A DNA stretch of 64,000 nt from CAWCKS01 sp963796195 (GCA_963796195.1 CAWCKS010000003.1:1-64000), one strand, 5' to 3'. Shown: positions 49,866 to 57,829, counted from the first letter of the stretch. Notes: generated by a model not told the origin, from the letters alone. Numbers and translations: made by a program.

Positions 49866-50780
49866 TCAGAACGTGGCGTCGCCCTTGATGCCGGCGCGCT
49901 CCATCTTTCGATGGCACGGCGGGTAATCCATCACGGCGTAGTGCTGGGTCGCGCGGTTGTCCCAGAACGCGACCGAGTTCGGCCGCCAGCGCCAGCGCAC
50001 CTGGTACTCGGGGATCTGCGCCTGGCTGATCAGGTACTGCAGCAGTTGCGCGGCGCCCGGCGCGTAGTCCTGGCCGACGCGGACGTTCTCTGCGGTGTGG
50101 AAGTTCGTGAAGTGCGTGGTGAAGCCGTTGACGAAGAGAATCTTCTCTTTCGTCTCGGGATGGGTGCGCACCACCGGGTGCTCGGCGTCGGGAAACTGCG
50201 CCTTCAACGCGAGCCGCTTCTCGATCGGCATCGCCGCACCAAAGGTCGCCTCGATGCTGTGGCGGGCGCGCAAGTTCGCGATCTGCGTTTTGATCTGGTC
50301 GGGAAGCTTTTCGTAGGCCAGCACCATATTGGCCCACATGGTGTCGCCGCCGACCTCGGGGCATTCGACGCTGCGCAGCACACAGCCGAACGGCGGCTGC
50401 TCGCGCCAGCTTGCATCGGAGTGCCAGGCGTTCTCGTAGCGGTCGTTAGGCTTGTCCGGCGACTTGTAGATGCGCACGAGGCCGGGATGATCGGGATCGC
50501 TGCCGGCGACCGGGTGATCCTCGAGCTCACCGAAGTAGCGCGCGAACGCCACATGCTCGGCGCGCGAAATGTCCTGGTCGCGGAAGAACAGCACCTTGTG
50601 CTGCAACAGCAGCGCGCGGATCTCCTGCATCAGCGCGGGGTCGCGCGAAGCTGTGCCGAGATTGACGTTGCCGATCTCCGCTCCGATCGCGCAGGTCAAC
50701 GGTGAGACCTTCAGCGTCGACGGCGAGGCCGCCGGTGCTGCGATATCTGGATTGCCGGCACGTTGAGCCGCTATGGCCAT
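49866..50780 (-). CDS. TauD/TfdA-family Fe(II)/2-oxoglutarate dioxygenase 1
   Basis: 304 residues from ATG 50780, after GGAGGACAGC. Typical alpha-ketoglutarate dioxygenase: N-terminal LTCAIGAEIGNVNLG, iron ligands HSD in NAWHSDASWREQPP (~H120) and the distal His/Arg in NRATQHYAVMDYPPCHRKM. These enzymes hydroxylate C-H next to sulfonate, ether or carboxyl groups and release succinate and CO2. First gene of the six-gene minus operon, divergent from the AraC regulator; a conserved sequence element lies 95 bp upstream. Frame intact. Confidence 0.92.
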   Translation of the reverse strand: MAIAAQRAGNPDIAAPAASPSTLKVSPLTCAIGAEIGNVNLGTASRDPALMQEIRALLLQHKVLFFRDQDISRAEHVAFARYFGELEDHPVAGSDPDHPGLVRIYKSPDKPNDRYENAWHSDASWREQPPFGCVLRSVECPEVGGDTMWANMVLAYEKLPDQIKTQIANLRARHSIEATFGAAMPIEKRLALKAQFPDAEHPVVRTHPETKEKILFVNGFTTHFTNFHTAENVRVGQDYAPGAAQLLQYLISQAQIPEYQVRWRWRPNSVAFWDNRATQHYAVMDYPPCHRKMERAGIKGDATF

Positions 50781-50874
50781 GCTGTCCTCCGCATTGTTGA
50801 GCTTTGCTGCGTCGCGGCCGTGGAACCGGCTCTTCGCTTGCGACGGTCGGAACCTAGGGCATGACGCGTTTGCA

Positions 50875-50901
50875 GGTTTGACCGATTGGGACAGGCGATT
50901 T
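50875..50901 (+). promoter_or_regulatory. Repeated sequence element, copy A (candidate AraC site)
   Basis: GTTTGACC, then four bases, then GGGACAGGCGATTT lies in the divergent gap between the TauD operon (start 50780) and the AraC gene (50938). The same 26 bases recur with only two internal mismatches at 57041-57066. GTTTG is repeated 8 bp upstream, as AraC-type proteins bind direct repeats. Likely operator for the nearby AraC protein. Confidence 0.55.
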
Positions 50902-50937
50902 AACATCCGGGGACATTGGCGAGCGCGATGACATTGA

Positions 50938-51984
50938 ATGCTTGCCGTGACCGAGCCTGGGCGGCAGATGCCTCGCCTGATCCGCAGTGCAACGTTGAGC
51001 AACTATATCGAGGTCGCCCGCTCGGTCGGCCTCGATCCCTATCGCATGATTGCAGAGTTCCGCCTGCCGCCCGCCAGCCTGACCGATCCGGAAGCCAAGG
51101 TTTCCGCCGCGGCGGTCGGCCGGCTGCTCGAGGCATCGGCCGAACGCTCGGGAAAACCCGACTTCGGGCTGCGGCTCGCCGATCAGCGCACCGTTGCCAA
51201 TCTCGGCGCGCTCGCGCTTCTGGTGCGCGAGCAGCCGACCATCCGCAAGGCGCTGGATATCTTGGTCGGCTACATGTTCCTGCACAGCAAGTCGCTGCTC
51301 TTGAACATGCGCGAGCAGAGCGGCGACGTGATCCTGAGTCTGGCCATCGATGTCGATCGCCCGGTGCCGATCCGCCAGGGCGTCGAGCTCGGCGTCGGGT
51401 TCCTGCATCGCAGTTTTCAGCAGCTGTTTCGTGAGCGCTGGAAGCCGCAGGCGATCTGTTTTACCCACGCAGCGCCGGCGAAGAAGGACGCGTATCGAAA
51501 ATTCTTCGGCACCGACGTCCTGTTCAACCAGGATTTCAACGGCATCGTCTGCGCCGCGCGCGACATCGACGCCGCGGTGCCGGCAGCGGATGCCAAGATG
51601 ACGCGCTACGTGCAGCAATATCTCGATACGCTGGCCGCGCGCCGCAACGCCACCATGACTGCGAGCGTCCGCGAATGCATTTATACGATGCTGCCGTCAG
51701 GGCTTTGCTCGGCCGATTCGGTTGCTGCGCGGCTTGGCGTCGACCGCCGCACGGTGCACCGGCACTTGGCACGCGAGGGCAAGACCTTTTCGGCGATCAT
51801 GGATTCGGTTCGTGCCGAGCTCGTCACGCGTTACGTCGACAATCGGGACCGGCCGCTGGCGTCGGTCGCCGAGTTGCTCGGCTTCTCCGCGCTGAGCGCG
51901 TTCTCGCGCTGGTTCAGAAGCCAGTTCGGTTGCAGCGTGTCGGAGTGGCGCGTCGGCCAACGGCTCGGCCTGCGTGCAAGCTGA
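50938..51984 (+). CDS. AraC-family regulator with N-terminal Arabinose_bd-type domain
   Basis: 348 residues. N-terminal ~190 residues form the OruR/ArgR-type ligand domain (TLSNYIEVARSVGLDPYRMI and DFGLRLADQRTVANLGALAL). The C-terminal ~90 residues hold the two helix-turn-helices: SVAARLGVDRRTVHRHLA and SVAELLGFSALSAFSRWF. The start could also be ATG 50968 (MPRLIRSATL); neither has a strong ribosome site. It is divergent from the TauD-YeiH operon and probably activates it in response to a substrate. Confidence 0.9.
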   Translation: MLAVTEPGRQMPRLIRSATLSNYIEVARSVGLDPYRMIAEFRLPPASLTDPEAKVSAAAVGRLLEASAERSGKPDFGLRLADQRTVANLGALALLVREQPTIRKALDILVGYMFLHSKSLLLNMREQSGDVILSLAIDVDRPVPIRQGVELGVGFLHRSFQQLFRERWKPQAICFTHAAPAKKDAYRKFFGTDVLFNQDFNGIVCAARDIDAAVPAADAKMTRYVQQYLDTLAARRNATMTASVRECIYTMLPSGLCSADSVAARLGVDRRTVHRHLAREGKTFSAIMDSVRAELVTRYVDNRDRPLASVAELLGFSALSAFSRWFRSQFGCSVSEWRVGQRLGLRAS

Positions 51985-52208
51985 ATTGCCACTGTTGGCC
52001 GGGCTTCCGCCTGTCGAAAATCTGTACGCAGCATCAATGGATCGGACGCTCGATGGCATTTTTCGATTGGTCGTGGCAGCCGGCAGGCTAACCGCCGATT
52101 AAGCCGACTCAGCGAGATTCCAGCTCGCTGCATTCGTTTGCGTTGCAGCGAAACGAGAGCAACGCCGCCGCTGGACCTCAACCCCCTTGAAATGCCAGCG
52201 GCGGCGCT

Positions 52209-52222
52209 TTGATCCAGATCAA
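52209..52222 (+). promoter_or_regulatory. Perfect FixK/FNR box
   Basis: TTGATCCAGATCAA is a full palindrome fitting TTGA-N6-TCAA. Centred at 52215.5, it predicts a transcript start near 52257 by the usual -41.5 spacing, just before a GGGAGG ribosome site and an ATG at 52272. Confidence 0.75.
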
Positions 52223-52271
52223 GGCAACAGTCGCGCGAATGACGCGCCTTCCCTCAGAGCAGGGAGGCGCA

Positions 52272-52388
52272 ATGATGCCGCAAGGTGAAATCATCTACTT
52301 GGTTGGTGCTGTGATCGCATTCGTCGTGTTTGCTGTTGTGGTTTTTTGGGCTGAGCGGCAGACGCATGATCTGAAGCAACAGAAATAG
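52272..52388 (+). CDS. 38-residue single-span membrane protein under a FixK box
   Basis: Starts at ATG 52272 after GGGAGGCGCA. N-terminus MMPQGEI, one strongly hydrophobic span (about residues 7-27, ending VVVFWAE), then a charged tail RQTHDLKQQK. This shape resembles the tiny subunits of membrane enzymes such as CcoQ or CydX, but it shows no clear match to either. Spacing from FixK box to predicted start site to ribosome site is ideal, so low-oxygen expression is likely. It stands alone between the AraC and IclR genes. Confidence 0.65.
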   Translation: MMPQGEIIYLVGAVIAFVVFAVVVFWAERQTHDLKQQK

Positions 52389-52426
52389 ACCTACCAACAG
52401 CGTTCGTCCGTCACGACAATGCGCCA

Positions 52427-53242
52427 CTAGGGCGCGTTCGTCCGGCTCGCGGCAGCATCCGCAATCGCTGTGGCGAGCGCGCGTAGTGGCGCGAGATACC
52501 GTTTGGCGACCTCGGCTTCCGGCATCGCTTTGCCGAGGTAGCGCAACGAGATCGTCGCCAGCACACGGTCGCCGGACAAGACCGGGACCGAAAGCCCGAT
52601 CGCAGGCTCATCTGGCATGGAGGCTGTCATCGCGTAGCCCGTGCGCCGGATCGTGCTCATGATACGGCCGACGAAGTTCTCGTCGCGGGCGACCAGATCG
52701 TCGCCGCGCGCCGACGCCCTGAGCAGCGACAGGATGATGTTGCACTCGTCTTCCGGGCAAAATGCCAGGTAGGCGCGGCCATGTGCTGATACCAGCAGCG
52801 GAACGCGACGGTTGAGGCGGGCGCGGTCGGTCGAGGTTGCGAACGGGCTGTCGGCGCCGGAACTGACGCGGACCCGCATGCTGTCGATCTCCAGCGTCGC
52901 GAGGCTGACCGGCCATTTATGTTTGGCTGTGAACGCCATGATGAGCGGCCGGGCCGCCTCGACCACGATGTCGCGGCTGCGAAAGCCGCTCGACAGGTTG
53001 AGCACGCGCTCACCGAGCATATAGCCCTTTCGGCGCGGCAGTTGTTGTACGTAGCCGCCGGCTGCAAGGTTTCGCAGCACCCGCACGATCGTCGATTTCG
53101 GCAAGCCGCTTTGCGTAGCGAGTTGCTCGACGCTGCTGATCGGCCGCCAGTTCAGCGCCTCGAGCACTGCGAGGCCACGGAGCAGGACTTGCGGCTTTGC
53201 CGCGGTTGAGTTCCCCCGGCGCGTGGTCGGCGTACGGCGCAT
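52427..53242 (-). CDS. IclR-family transcriptional regulator
   Basis: 271 residues. N-terminal winged helix-turn-helix: LAVLEALNWRPISSVEQLATQSGLPKS in two parts (~24-50) and IVRVLRNLAAGGYVQ. C-terminal effector (GAF-like) domain with RVPLLVSAHGRAYLAFCP and IGLSVPVLSGDRVLATISLR. Divergent from the TauD2-SDR operon; a 7-5-7 palindrome lies 12 bp upstream of its start. Probably controls that operon and itself. Confidence 0.9.
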   Translation of the reverse strand: MRRTPTTRRGNSTAAKPQVLLRGLAVLEALNWRPISSVEQLATQSGLPKSTIVRVLRNLAAGGYVQQLPRRKGYMLGERVLNLSSGFRSRDIVVEAARPLIMAFTAKHKWPVSLATLEIDSMRVRVSSGADSPFATSTDRARLNRRVPLLVSAHGRAYLAFCPEDECNIILSLLRASARGDDLVARDENFVGRIMSTIRRTGYAMTASMPDEPAIGLSVPVLSGDRVLATISLRYLGKAMPEAEVAKRYLAPLRALATAIADAAASRTNAP

Positions 53243-53253
53243 GGCTCATTCTG

Positions 53254-53272
53254 AATTCCACTGAATGGAATT
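53254..53272. promoter_or_regulatory. Candidate IclR operator
   Basis: AATTCCA-CTGAA-TGGAATT, a perfect 7-bp inverted repeat with a 5-base spacer. The TTCCA/TGGAA half-sites are like those of known IclR-type operators. It lies 12 bp from the iclR start and ~140 bp from the TauD2 start. Confidence 0.55.
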
Positions 53273-53413
53273 GTCAAAAGTTTTCCTCGTCGCCGCCGTG
53301 ATCGGAGAGAAGAATGCGCCTGCAACTGCCCGTGCAAGCCAACTTGAAAATGATAGCAGGAGACGCGCTGCGGCCCAAGAAGCCGCGCGGAGTCTCGTTT
53401 CCGGGAGAGCAAC

Positions 53414-54346
53414 ATGGCCCAGCTCGGCATCCCGCATGCGATCCGCAAGGCGCCGGCGATCGTGCGGAGTTCCATTCGTCAGCACTCCATCAAGGTGGAG
53501 TTGAGCACGCCGGCGATCGGCGCCGAGATCACCAACGTCAGCCTTGCCGACGTTGCGAAGGATCCGGCGCTGGCCGCCGAGATCAGGGCGCTCTGGCTGC
53601 AGCACAAGGTGCTGTTCTTCCGTGACCAGCACGTCACGCCGATGGAGCATCAGGAATTTGCCGCGCGGTTCGGCGAGCTCGAGGCGCATCCGACATTGCC
53701 GATGCACCCGGAAGCGCCGATGCTGCTGCCGCTCTACCGCAATCTCGACCCGAGCAAGCCGAACCATGTCGAGAAAGCGAGCCGCGAGAACATCTGGCAC
53801 GTCGACCTGTCGTATCTGCAAACTCCCACGCGAGGTGCCGTGTTGCGTTGCGAGGCCTGCCCGGAGACCGGCAGCGACACCATGTGGGCCAACATGGTGC
53901 TGGCCTACGAGATGCTGCCGGAGCGCATCAAGCTGCGCATCGACGGGCTCTACGCGCGCCACGACGCCGAGCACATGTTTGCGGCCCAGCTGCCGATCGA
54001 GAAACGGCACGCGGTCGCGGCCAACATGCCGTCGGTCGATCACCCGGTGGTGCGCGAACATCCCGAGACCGGCGAGAAGCTGTTGTTCGTCAACCAGGCG
54101 TTCACCACCCACTTCACCAACTTCTACAATTTCGAGGACGTGCGCTACGGCCAGGATTTCGCGTTCGAGGCCAACGCGCTGATGAACTACCTGCTCGCGC
54201 AAGCCGGCATCCCCGAATATCAGGTGCGGCTCAAGTGGCGGCCCGGCACCGTGGCGATGTGGGACAATTATTCGACGCAGCACTATGCGGTCGCCGACTA
54301 TGGTCGCGATCCCCGCAAGATGCTGCGCGCCACCATCAAGACCTGA
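53414..54346 (+). CDS. TauD/TfdA-family dioxygenase 2
   Basis: 310 residues from ATG 53414 after GGGAGAG. Iron-binding HxD in ENIWHVDLSYLQTPTRG (~H127), distal His in YSTQHYAVADYG and Arg in RKMLRATIK. N-terminal IGAEITNVSLADVAKDP is similar to dioxygenase 1 at 49.9-50.8 kb, which shares the SDTMWANMVLAYEMLPERIK and FTTHFTNF regions, so these two are closer to each other than to dioxygenase 3. First gene of a four-gene plus-strand operon. Substrate unknown. Confidence 0.92.
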   Translation: MAQLGIPHAIRKAPAIVRSSIRQHSIKVELSTPAIGAEITNVSLADVAKDPALAAEIRALWLQHKVLFFRDQHVTPMEHQEFAARFGELEAHPTLPMHPEAPMLLPLYRNLDPSKPNHVEKASRENIWHVDLSYLQTPTRGAVLRCEACPETGSDTMWANMVLAYEMLPERIKLRIDGLYARHDAEHMFAAQLPIEKRHAVAANMPSVDHPVVREHPETGEKLLFVNQAFTTHFTNFYNFEDVRYGQDFAFEANALMNYLLAQAGIPEYQVRLKWRPGTVAMWDNYSTQHYAVADYGRDPRKMLRATIKT

Positions 54347-54358
54347 CGCGAGGCTAAC

Positions 54359-55330
54359 ATGCGTGCTGCATTCGTTGTACCGGGCCCGAGCGGTGGCCGT
54401 CTCGAGATCCGCGAAGTGGAGATGCCGAAGGTCGCGCCCGGCCGCGTCCTGGTGCGCGTCAGGGCGTCCGGCCTCAATCGCGGCGAGGTGTTGTACCGGC
54501 ACGCCGCGCTGAAGGGCGCGCCCTATATCGGCGGTGTTGAATTCGCCGGCGAAGTTGCCGCGCTCGGCGATGGTGTCGCGGGCTTGAGCATTGGCCAGCG
54601 CGTCATGGGCCATGGCGCGGCGACGCAGGCCGACTACGTGCTGGTGGAACCGCGCGCGTTGATGGCGGTGCCGGCGAACTTGAGCTGGGCCGAGGCCGCG
54701 GCGTTTCCGAACGTTTTCATCACCGCGCACGATGCAATCGTGAGTGCAGGAGGTTTCAAGGCGGGCGAGGCTGTGCTGATCAATGCGGTGGCGTCCGGCA
54801 TCGGCATTGCATCCGTACAGATCGCCAAGGCGCTCGGCGCCAAAATCATCATCGGCACCTCGCGCAATCGCGCCAAGCTCGACAAGGTCAAGCCGCTCGG
54901 CCTCACCCACGCCGTCGTCACGCCGGACGAACCGCTGGGCCCCGCTGTGAAGGCCGCCACCGGCGACAAGGGCGTCGACCTCGTCATCGATACCGTCGGC
55001 GGCCCCGCGCTCGCCGAAACCCTCAAGGTGATGGCGATGAACGGGCGGCTGGTGAACATCGGCCGCATGGGCGGCCGCATCGGCGAGCTCGACATGGAGC
55101 GCCTGTCGTTCTTCGGGTTGAAGCTGATCGGCGTGTCCTTCAGGGCGCGCTCGCGCGAGCAGACACTTGGCTGCATCGAGACATGCGCGAGCGATCTGCT
55201 GCCGCACCTTGCGTCAGGTGCCATCAAGGTGCCCATCGAGAAGACATTTGCGCTGGCCGACATCGCCGCAGCCCATGACTTCGCCGAGAAAGACAGCCAC
55301 GTCGGCAAGATCGTTCTGACGTTCGACTAA
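54359..55330 (+). CDS. MDR-superfamily oxidoreductase (QOR-like)
   Basis: 323 residues, start ATG 54359 after GAGG, 12 bp after the TauD2 stop. GroES-like domain LVRVRASGLNRGEVLYRH and FAGEVAALGDGVAGLSIGQR; nucleotide-binding segment VLINAVASGIGIASVQIAKAL. No zinc-site cysteines. Likely reduces or oxidises a product of the flanking dioxygenases. Confidence 0.9.
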   Translation: MRAAFVVPGPSGGRLEIREVEMPKVAPGRVLVRVRASGLNRGEVLYRHAALKGAPYIGGVEFAGEVAALGDGVAGLSIGQRVMGHGAATQADYVLVEPRALMAVPANLSWAEAAAFPNVFITAHDAIVSAGGFKAGEAVLINAVASGIGIASVQIAKALGAKIIIGTSRNRAKLDKVKPLGLTHAVVTPDEPLGPAVKAATGDKGVDLVIDTVGGPALAETLKVMAMNGRLVNIGRMGGRIGELDMERLSFFGLKLIGVSFRARSREQTLGCIETCASDLLPHLASGAIKVPIEKTFALADIAAAHDFAEKDSHVGKIVLTFD

Positions 55331-55354
55331 TCAAGTCTCAAGGAGCAAACACCC

Positions 55355-56191
55355 ATGGCCTACCAAACCATCGAAGTGCGCAAGTTGAACCCCGTGATCG
55401 GCGCCGAGATTTTCGGTGTCGACCTGTCAAAAGACCTCGGCAACCAGCAATTCCAGGAGGTGCATGATGCGCTGATGGAGAACCTGGTCATCTTCTTCCG
55501 CGACCAGAAGATGACGATCGATCAGCACAAGGCGTTCGGCCGCCGCTTCGGCAAGCTGCACGTTCATCCAAACGCGCCGCAGGAGATTAAGGATCACCCG
55601 GAGATCCTCGTCATCAAGGCCGACGAGAAGTCGAAGCACGTTGCCGGCGAAGTCTGGCACACCGACGTCTCCTGCGACGAGGAGCCGCCGATGGGGTCGA
55701 TCCTGCACATGCACACCGTGCCGCCGGACGGCGGCGGCGACACCATGTTCGCCAACATGTATGCAGCGTTTGACGCGCTCTCAGCGCCGATCCAGCACAT
55801 GCTGGAGGGCATGACCGCGATCCACGACAGCGCCAAGGCGCACGGCTATCGCGTCAAGGCGACCGATCGCGCCGACAAGAGCTACCCGCGCTTCGAGCAT
55901 CCGGTGGTGCGCACCCATCCGGTGACCGGACGCAAGGGATTGAACGTCAATCGTGGCTTCACGACGCGGATCGTCCAGCTCAAGCAAAACGAGAGCGAGG
56001 CACTGCTCGACATGCTCTATGAGCACGTCGAGACGCCGGAGTTCATGTGCCGCTTCCGCTGGCAGCCGAACTCGGTGGCATTCTGGGACAATCGTTCGAC
56101 GCAGCACCACGCGCTGTTCGACTATTTCCCGCATCGCCGCTACGGCTTGCGCGTCACCGTCGCCGGCGACAAGCCGTTCTATCGCGCTTGA
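55355..56191 (+). CDS. TauD/TfdA-family dioxygenase 3
   Basis: 278 residues from ATG 55355 after AAGGAG. HxD iron ligands in EVWHTDVSCDEEPP (~H101), distal His in NRSTQHHALFDYFPHRR with the 2-oxoglutarate Arg in RYGLRVTV. It resembles taurine dioxygenase itself more than dioxygenases 1 and 2 do (NPVIGAEIFGVDLSKDL and FRWQPNSVAFWDNRSTQHHA). Third gene of the operon; 24 bp after the oxidoreductase gene. Confidence 0.92.
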   Translation: MAYQTIEVRKLNPVIGAEIFGVDLSKDLGNQQFQEVHDALMENLVIFFRDQKMTIDQHKAFGRRFGKLHVHPNAPQEIKDHPEILVIKADEKSKHVAGEVWHTDVSCDEEPPMGSILHMHTVPPDGGGDTMFANMYAAFDALSAPIQHMLEGMTAIHDSAKAHGYRVKATDRADKSYPRFEHPVVRTHPVTGRKGLNVNRGFTTRIVQLKQNESEALLDMLYEHVETPEFMCRFRWQPNSVAFWDNRSTQHHALFDYFPHRRYGLRVTVAGDKPFYRA

Positions 56192-56222
56192 TCAAAACAC
56201 TTTAGCTCCAGGAGTCCACGTG

Positions 56223-56994
56223 ATGATGAATGATCTGTTCTCGCTCAAGGGCCGCACTGCGCTCGTCACCGGCGGCACGCGCGGGATCGGCAGGATGATC
56301 GCGCAAGGCTTTCTGGAGCAAGGTGCGAAGGTCTATATCTCCGGCCGCAATGCCGAACGGGCCGAGGCGGCAGCCAAGGAGCTGTCCGCTTTCGGCACCT
56401 GCATCCCACTCGCGATCGACGCGGCGGGCGCCGACGGCTCACGCAAGCTCGCCGCGGCCTATCTTGCGAAGGAGAGCAGCCTCGACATTCTCGTGCACAA
56501 CGCCGGGGCGGCCTGGGGCGCGCCGTTCAAGGAGTTCCCCGAGAACGGCTGGGACAAGGTCATGGATCTCAACGTCAAGACACCGTTCTTCCTGACCCAG
56601 GCGCTGCATGGTGCGCTGAAGGCGAAAGCGACGGCGGATCGGCCGTCGAAGGTGGTGATCATCGCCTCGGTGGACGGTTTCTTCGTCAATCGTCCGGAAA
56701 GCTATTCCTATCACGCCAGCAAGGCGGGCGTTTTGCATCTGGCAAAGAAGATGGCGATGACATTTGATCGACGATCACATCGTCGTCTCGGCCATCGCGC
56801 CAGGCGCGTTTCCGACCGACATGAACCGGGTCGCGCGCGACACGCCGGAGTTCTACGACGGCCACATCCCGGCGAAGCGAATCGGCCGACCGGAGGATAT
56901 CGCCGGCGCCGCCGTGTTCCTGGTGAGCCAGGCCGGCAACTATGTCGTCGGCACCACTGTCACCGTCGATGGCGGCGTGTCCTGGGGGTATTGA
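56223..56994 (+). CDS. Short-chain dehydrogenase/reductase (frameshifted)
   Basis: ~257 residues. Start ATG 56223 (or 56226) after AGGAG. Cofactor motif VTGGTRGIGRMIAQGF, NAGAAWGAPF, active site YSYHASKAG (YxxxK) and the C-terminal PGAFPTDMNRVA to VTVDGGVSWGY. A frameshift at ~56763 (TTT for TT in MTLIDDHIVV) splits the last third from the rest. Fourth gene of the IclR-associated operon; would oxidise or reduce a hydroxyl group formed by the dioxygenases. Confidence 0.88.
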
Positions 56995-57040
56995 GCTCGT
57001 CGGTTGTCGTGCGGCGAATGAGGCCTTGTCCCGAACAGTA

Positions 57041-57066
57041 AAATCGCCTGTCCCATCCGGTCAAAC
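57041..57066 (-). promoter_or_regulatory. Repeated sequence element, copy B (candidate AraC site)
   Basis: Read on the minus strand: GTTTGACC, four bases, then GGGACAGGCGATTT, matching copy A at 50875-50901. A second GTTTGAC abuts it at its 5' side. The 5' end points toward the small membrane protein gene (57140), as copy A's 5' end points toward the TauD gene, so these two genes are the best candidate targets. Confidence 0.5.
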
Positions 57067-57139
57067 GTCAAACCGGGGTCGCGGCTATCGTCATTTCCAT
57101 GATCGGCGATGAAAAGCGCCGGCTTTGAGGAGACGACCG

Positions 57140-57313
57140 ATGTGGACCCGCCTGGCAACCGACTGCTTCGTTGATCCCGACTGGCGCGCGCCAACGCTGC
57201 GGCCGAACCGCGCCGAGATGTCGCGTACGGCGTTCCTCGCCCTGGTGACGTCGTGGTGCGGCGCGCTGGGCGCCCTGCTGCTGGTCACCATCGCGCTACG
57301 CGCGGTGAGCTAG
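57140..57313 (+). CDS. Small single-span membrane protein
   Basis: 57 residues from ATG 57140 after GAGGAG. N-terminal ~30 residues are soluble (WTRLATDCFVDPDWRAP), followed by one membrane span (TAFLALVTSWCGALGALLLV). Its stop TAG overlaps the ribosome site AGGAGG of the [2Fe-2S] ferredoxin gene, so the two are co-translated. No domain recognised. The element at 57041-57066 lies ~75 bp upstream. Confidence 0.65.
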   Translation: MWTRLATDCFVDPDWRAPTLRPNRAEMSRTAFLALVTSWCGALGALLLVTIALRAVS

Positions 57314-57322
57314 GAGGCAGCG

Positions 57323-57547
57323 ATGATCGTCTGCTCCTGCAACGTCTTCAGCGATACCCAGGTTCGGGCCGTGATTGCCGCAAGCGTGCAGCGCCCGCGC
57401 ATGAGCCGCGTCTATTCGTCGCTCGGCTGCGCCGCTCGGTGCGGACGCTGCGCCCATACCATCAAGAACCTGCTTGATGAAGCCGAAGGCTGCGCAGCCG
57501 GCGAATGCGCCGGCGCGTGCGGCGCCCGCAGCAGTTGCGCTTCGTGA
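57323..57547 (+). CDS. bfd: Bacterioferritin-associated ferredoxin-like [2Fe-2S] protein
   Basis: 74 residues from ATG 57323. Cluster ligands CSC at the N-terminus and CAARCGRC 30 residues later give the CxC-x(~32)-CxxC pattern of Bfd proteins, which help release iron from bacterioferritin. An extra C-terminal Cys-rich tail (EGCAAGECAGACGARSSCAS) is present. No bacterioferritin gene is nearby. Confidence 0.8.
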   Translation: MIVCSCNVFSDTQVRAVIAASVQRPRMSRVYSSLGCAARCGRCAHTIKNLLDEAEGCAAGECAGACGARSSCAS

Positions 57548-57829
57548 ACTGAACGCGGCACAATTTGAGTTGCCGACAGCTTCGTGCCGTTGAAAAACTT
57601 CCTCCCACGCGGCAACGTCATCGCCGCGAAATCGACTGGTTTGCGGCACATCTGATTCGCCGTGGCGGGGGTCGGATTGACCGCTCAATATCGAGATTCG
57701 GCAACAGGTCGTTCTCCGCAATCATTCGCAATATCGCGATCGAGAGCAACGCTCGGGAACGCAGGTATGTTGGTGTGGTCGCGCAGCCTCGCCGTCGCGG
57801 CGAGAGGGCCAAGGTCAATCATCAAACTG

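Noticed and set aside
53246..55207. 653-codon minus-strand frame opposite TauD2 and the oxidoreductase
   Set aside because: Antisense shadow of well-supported genes; low-complexity His/Arg/Gly composition.
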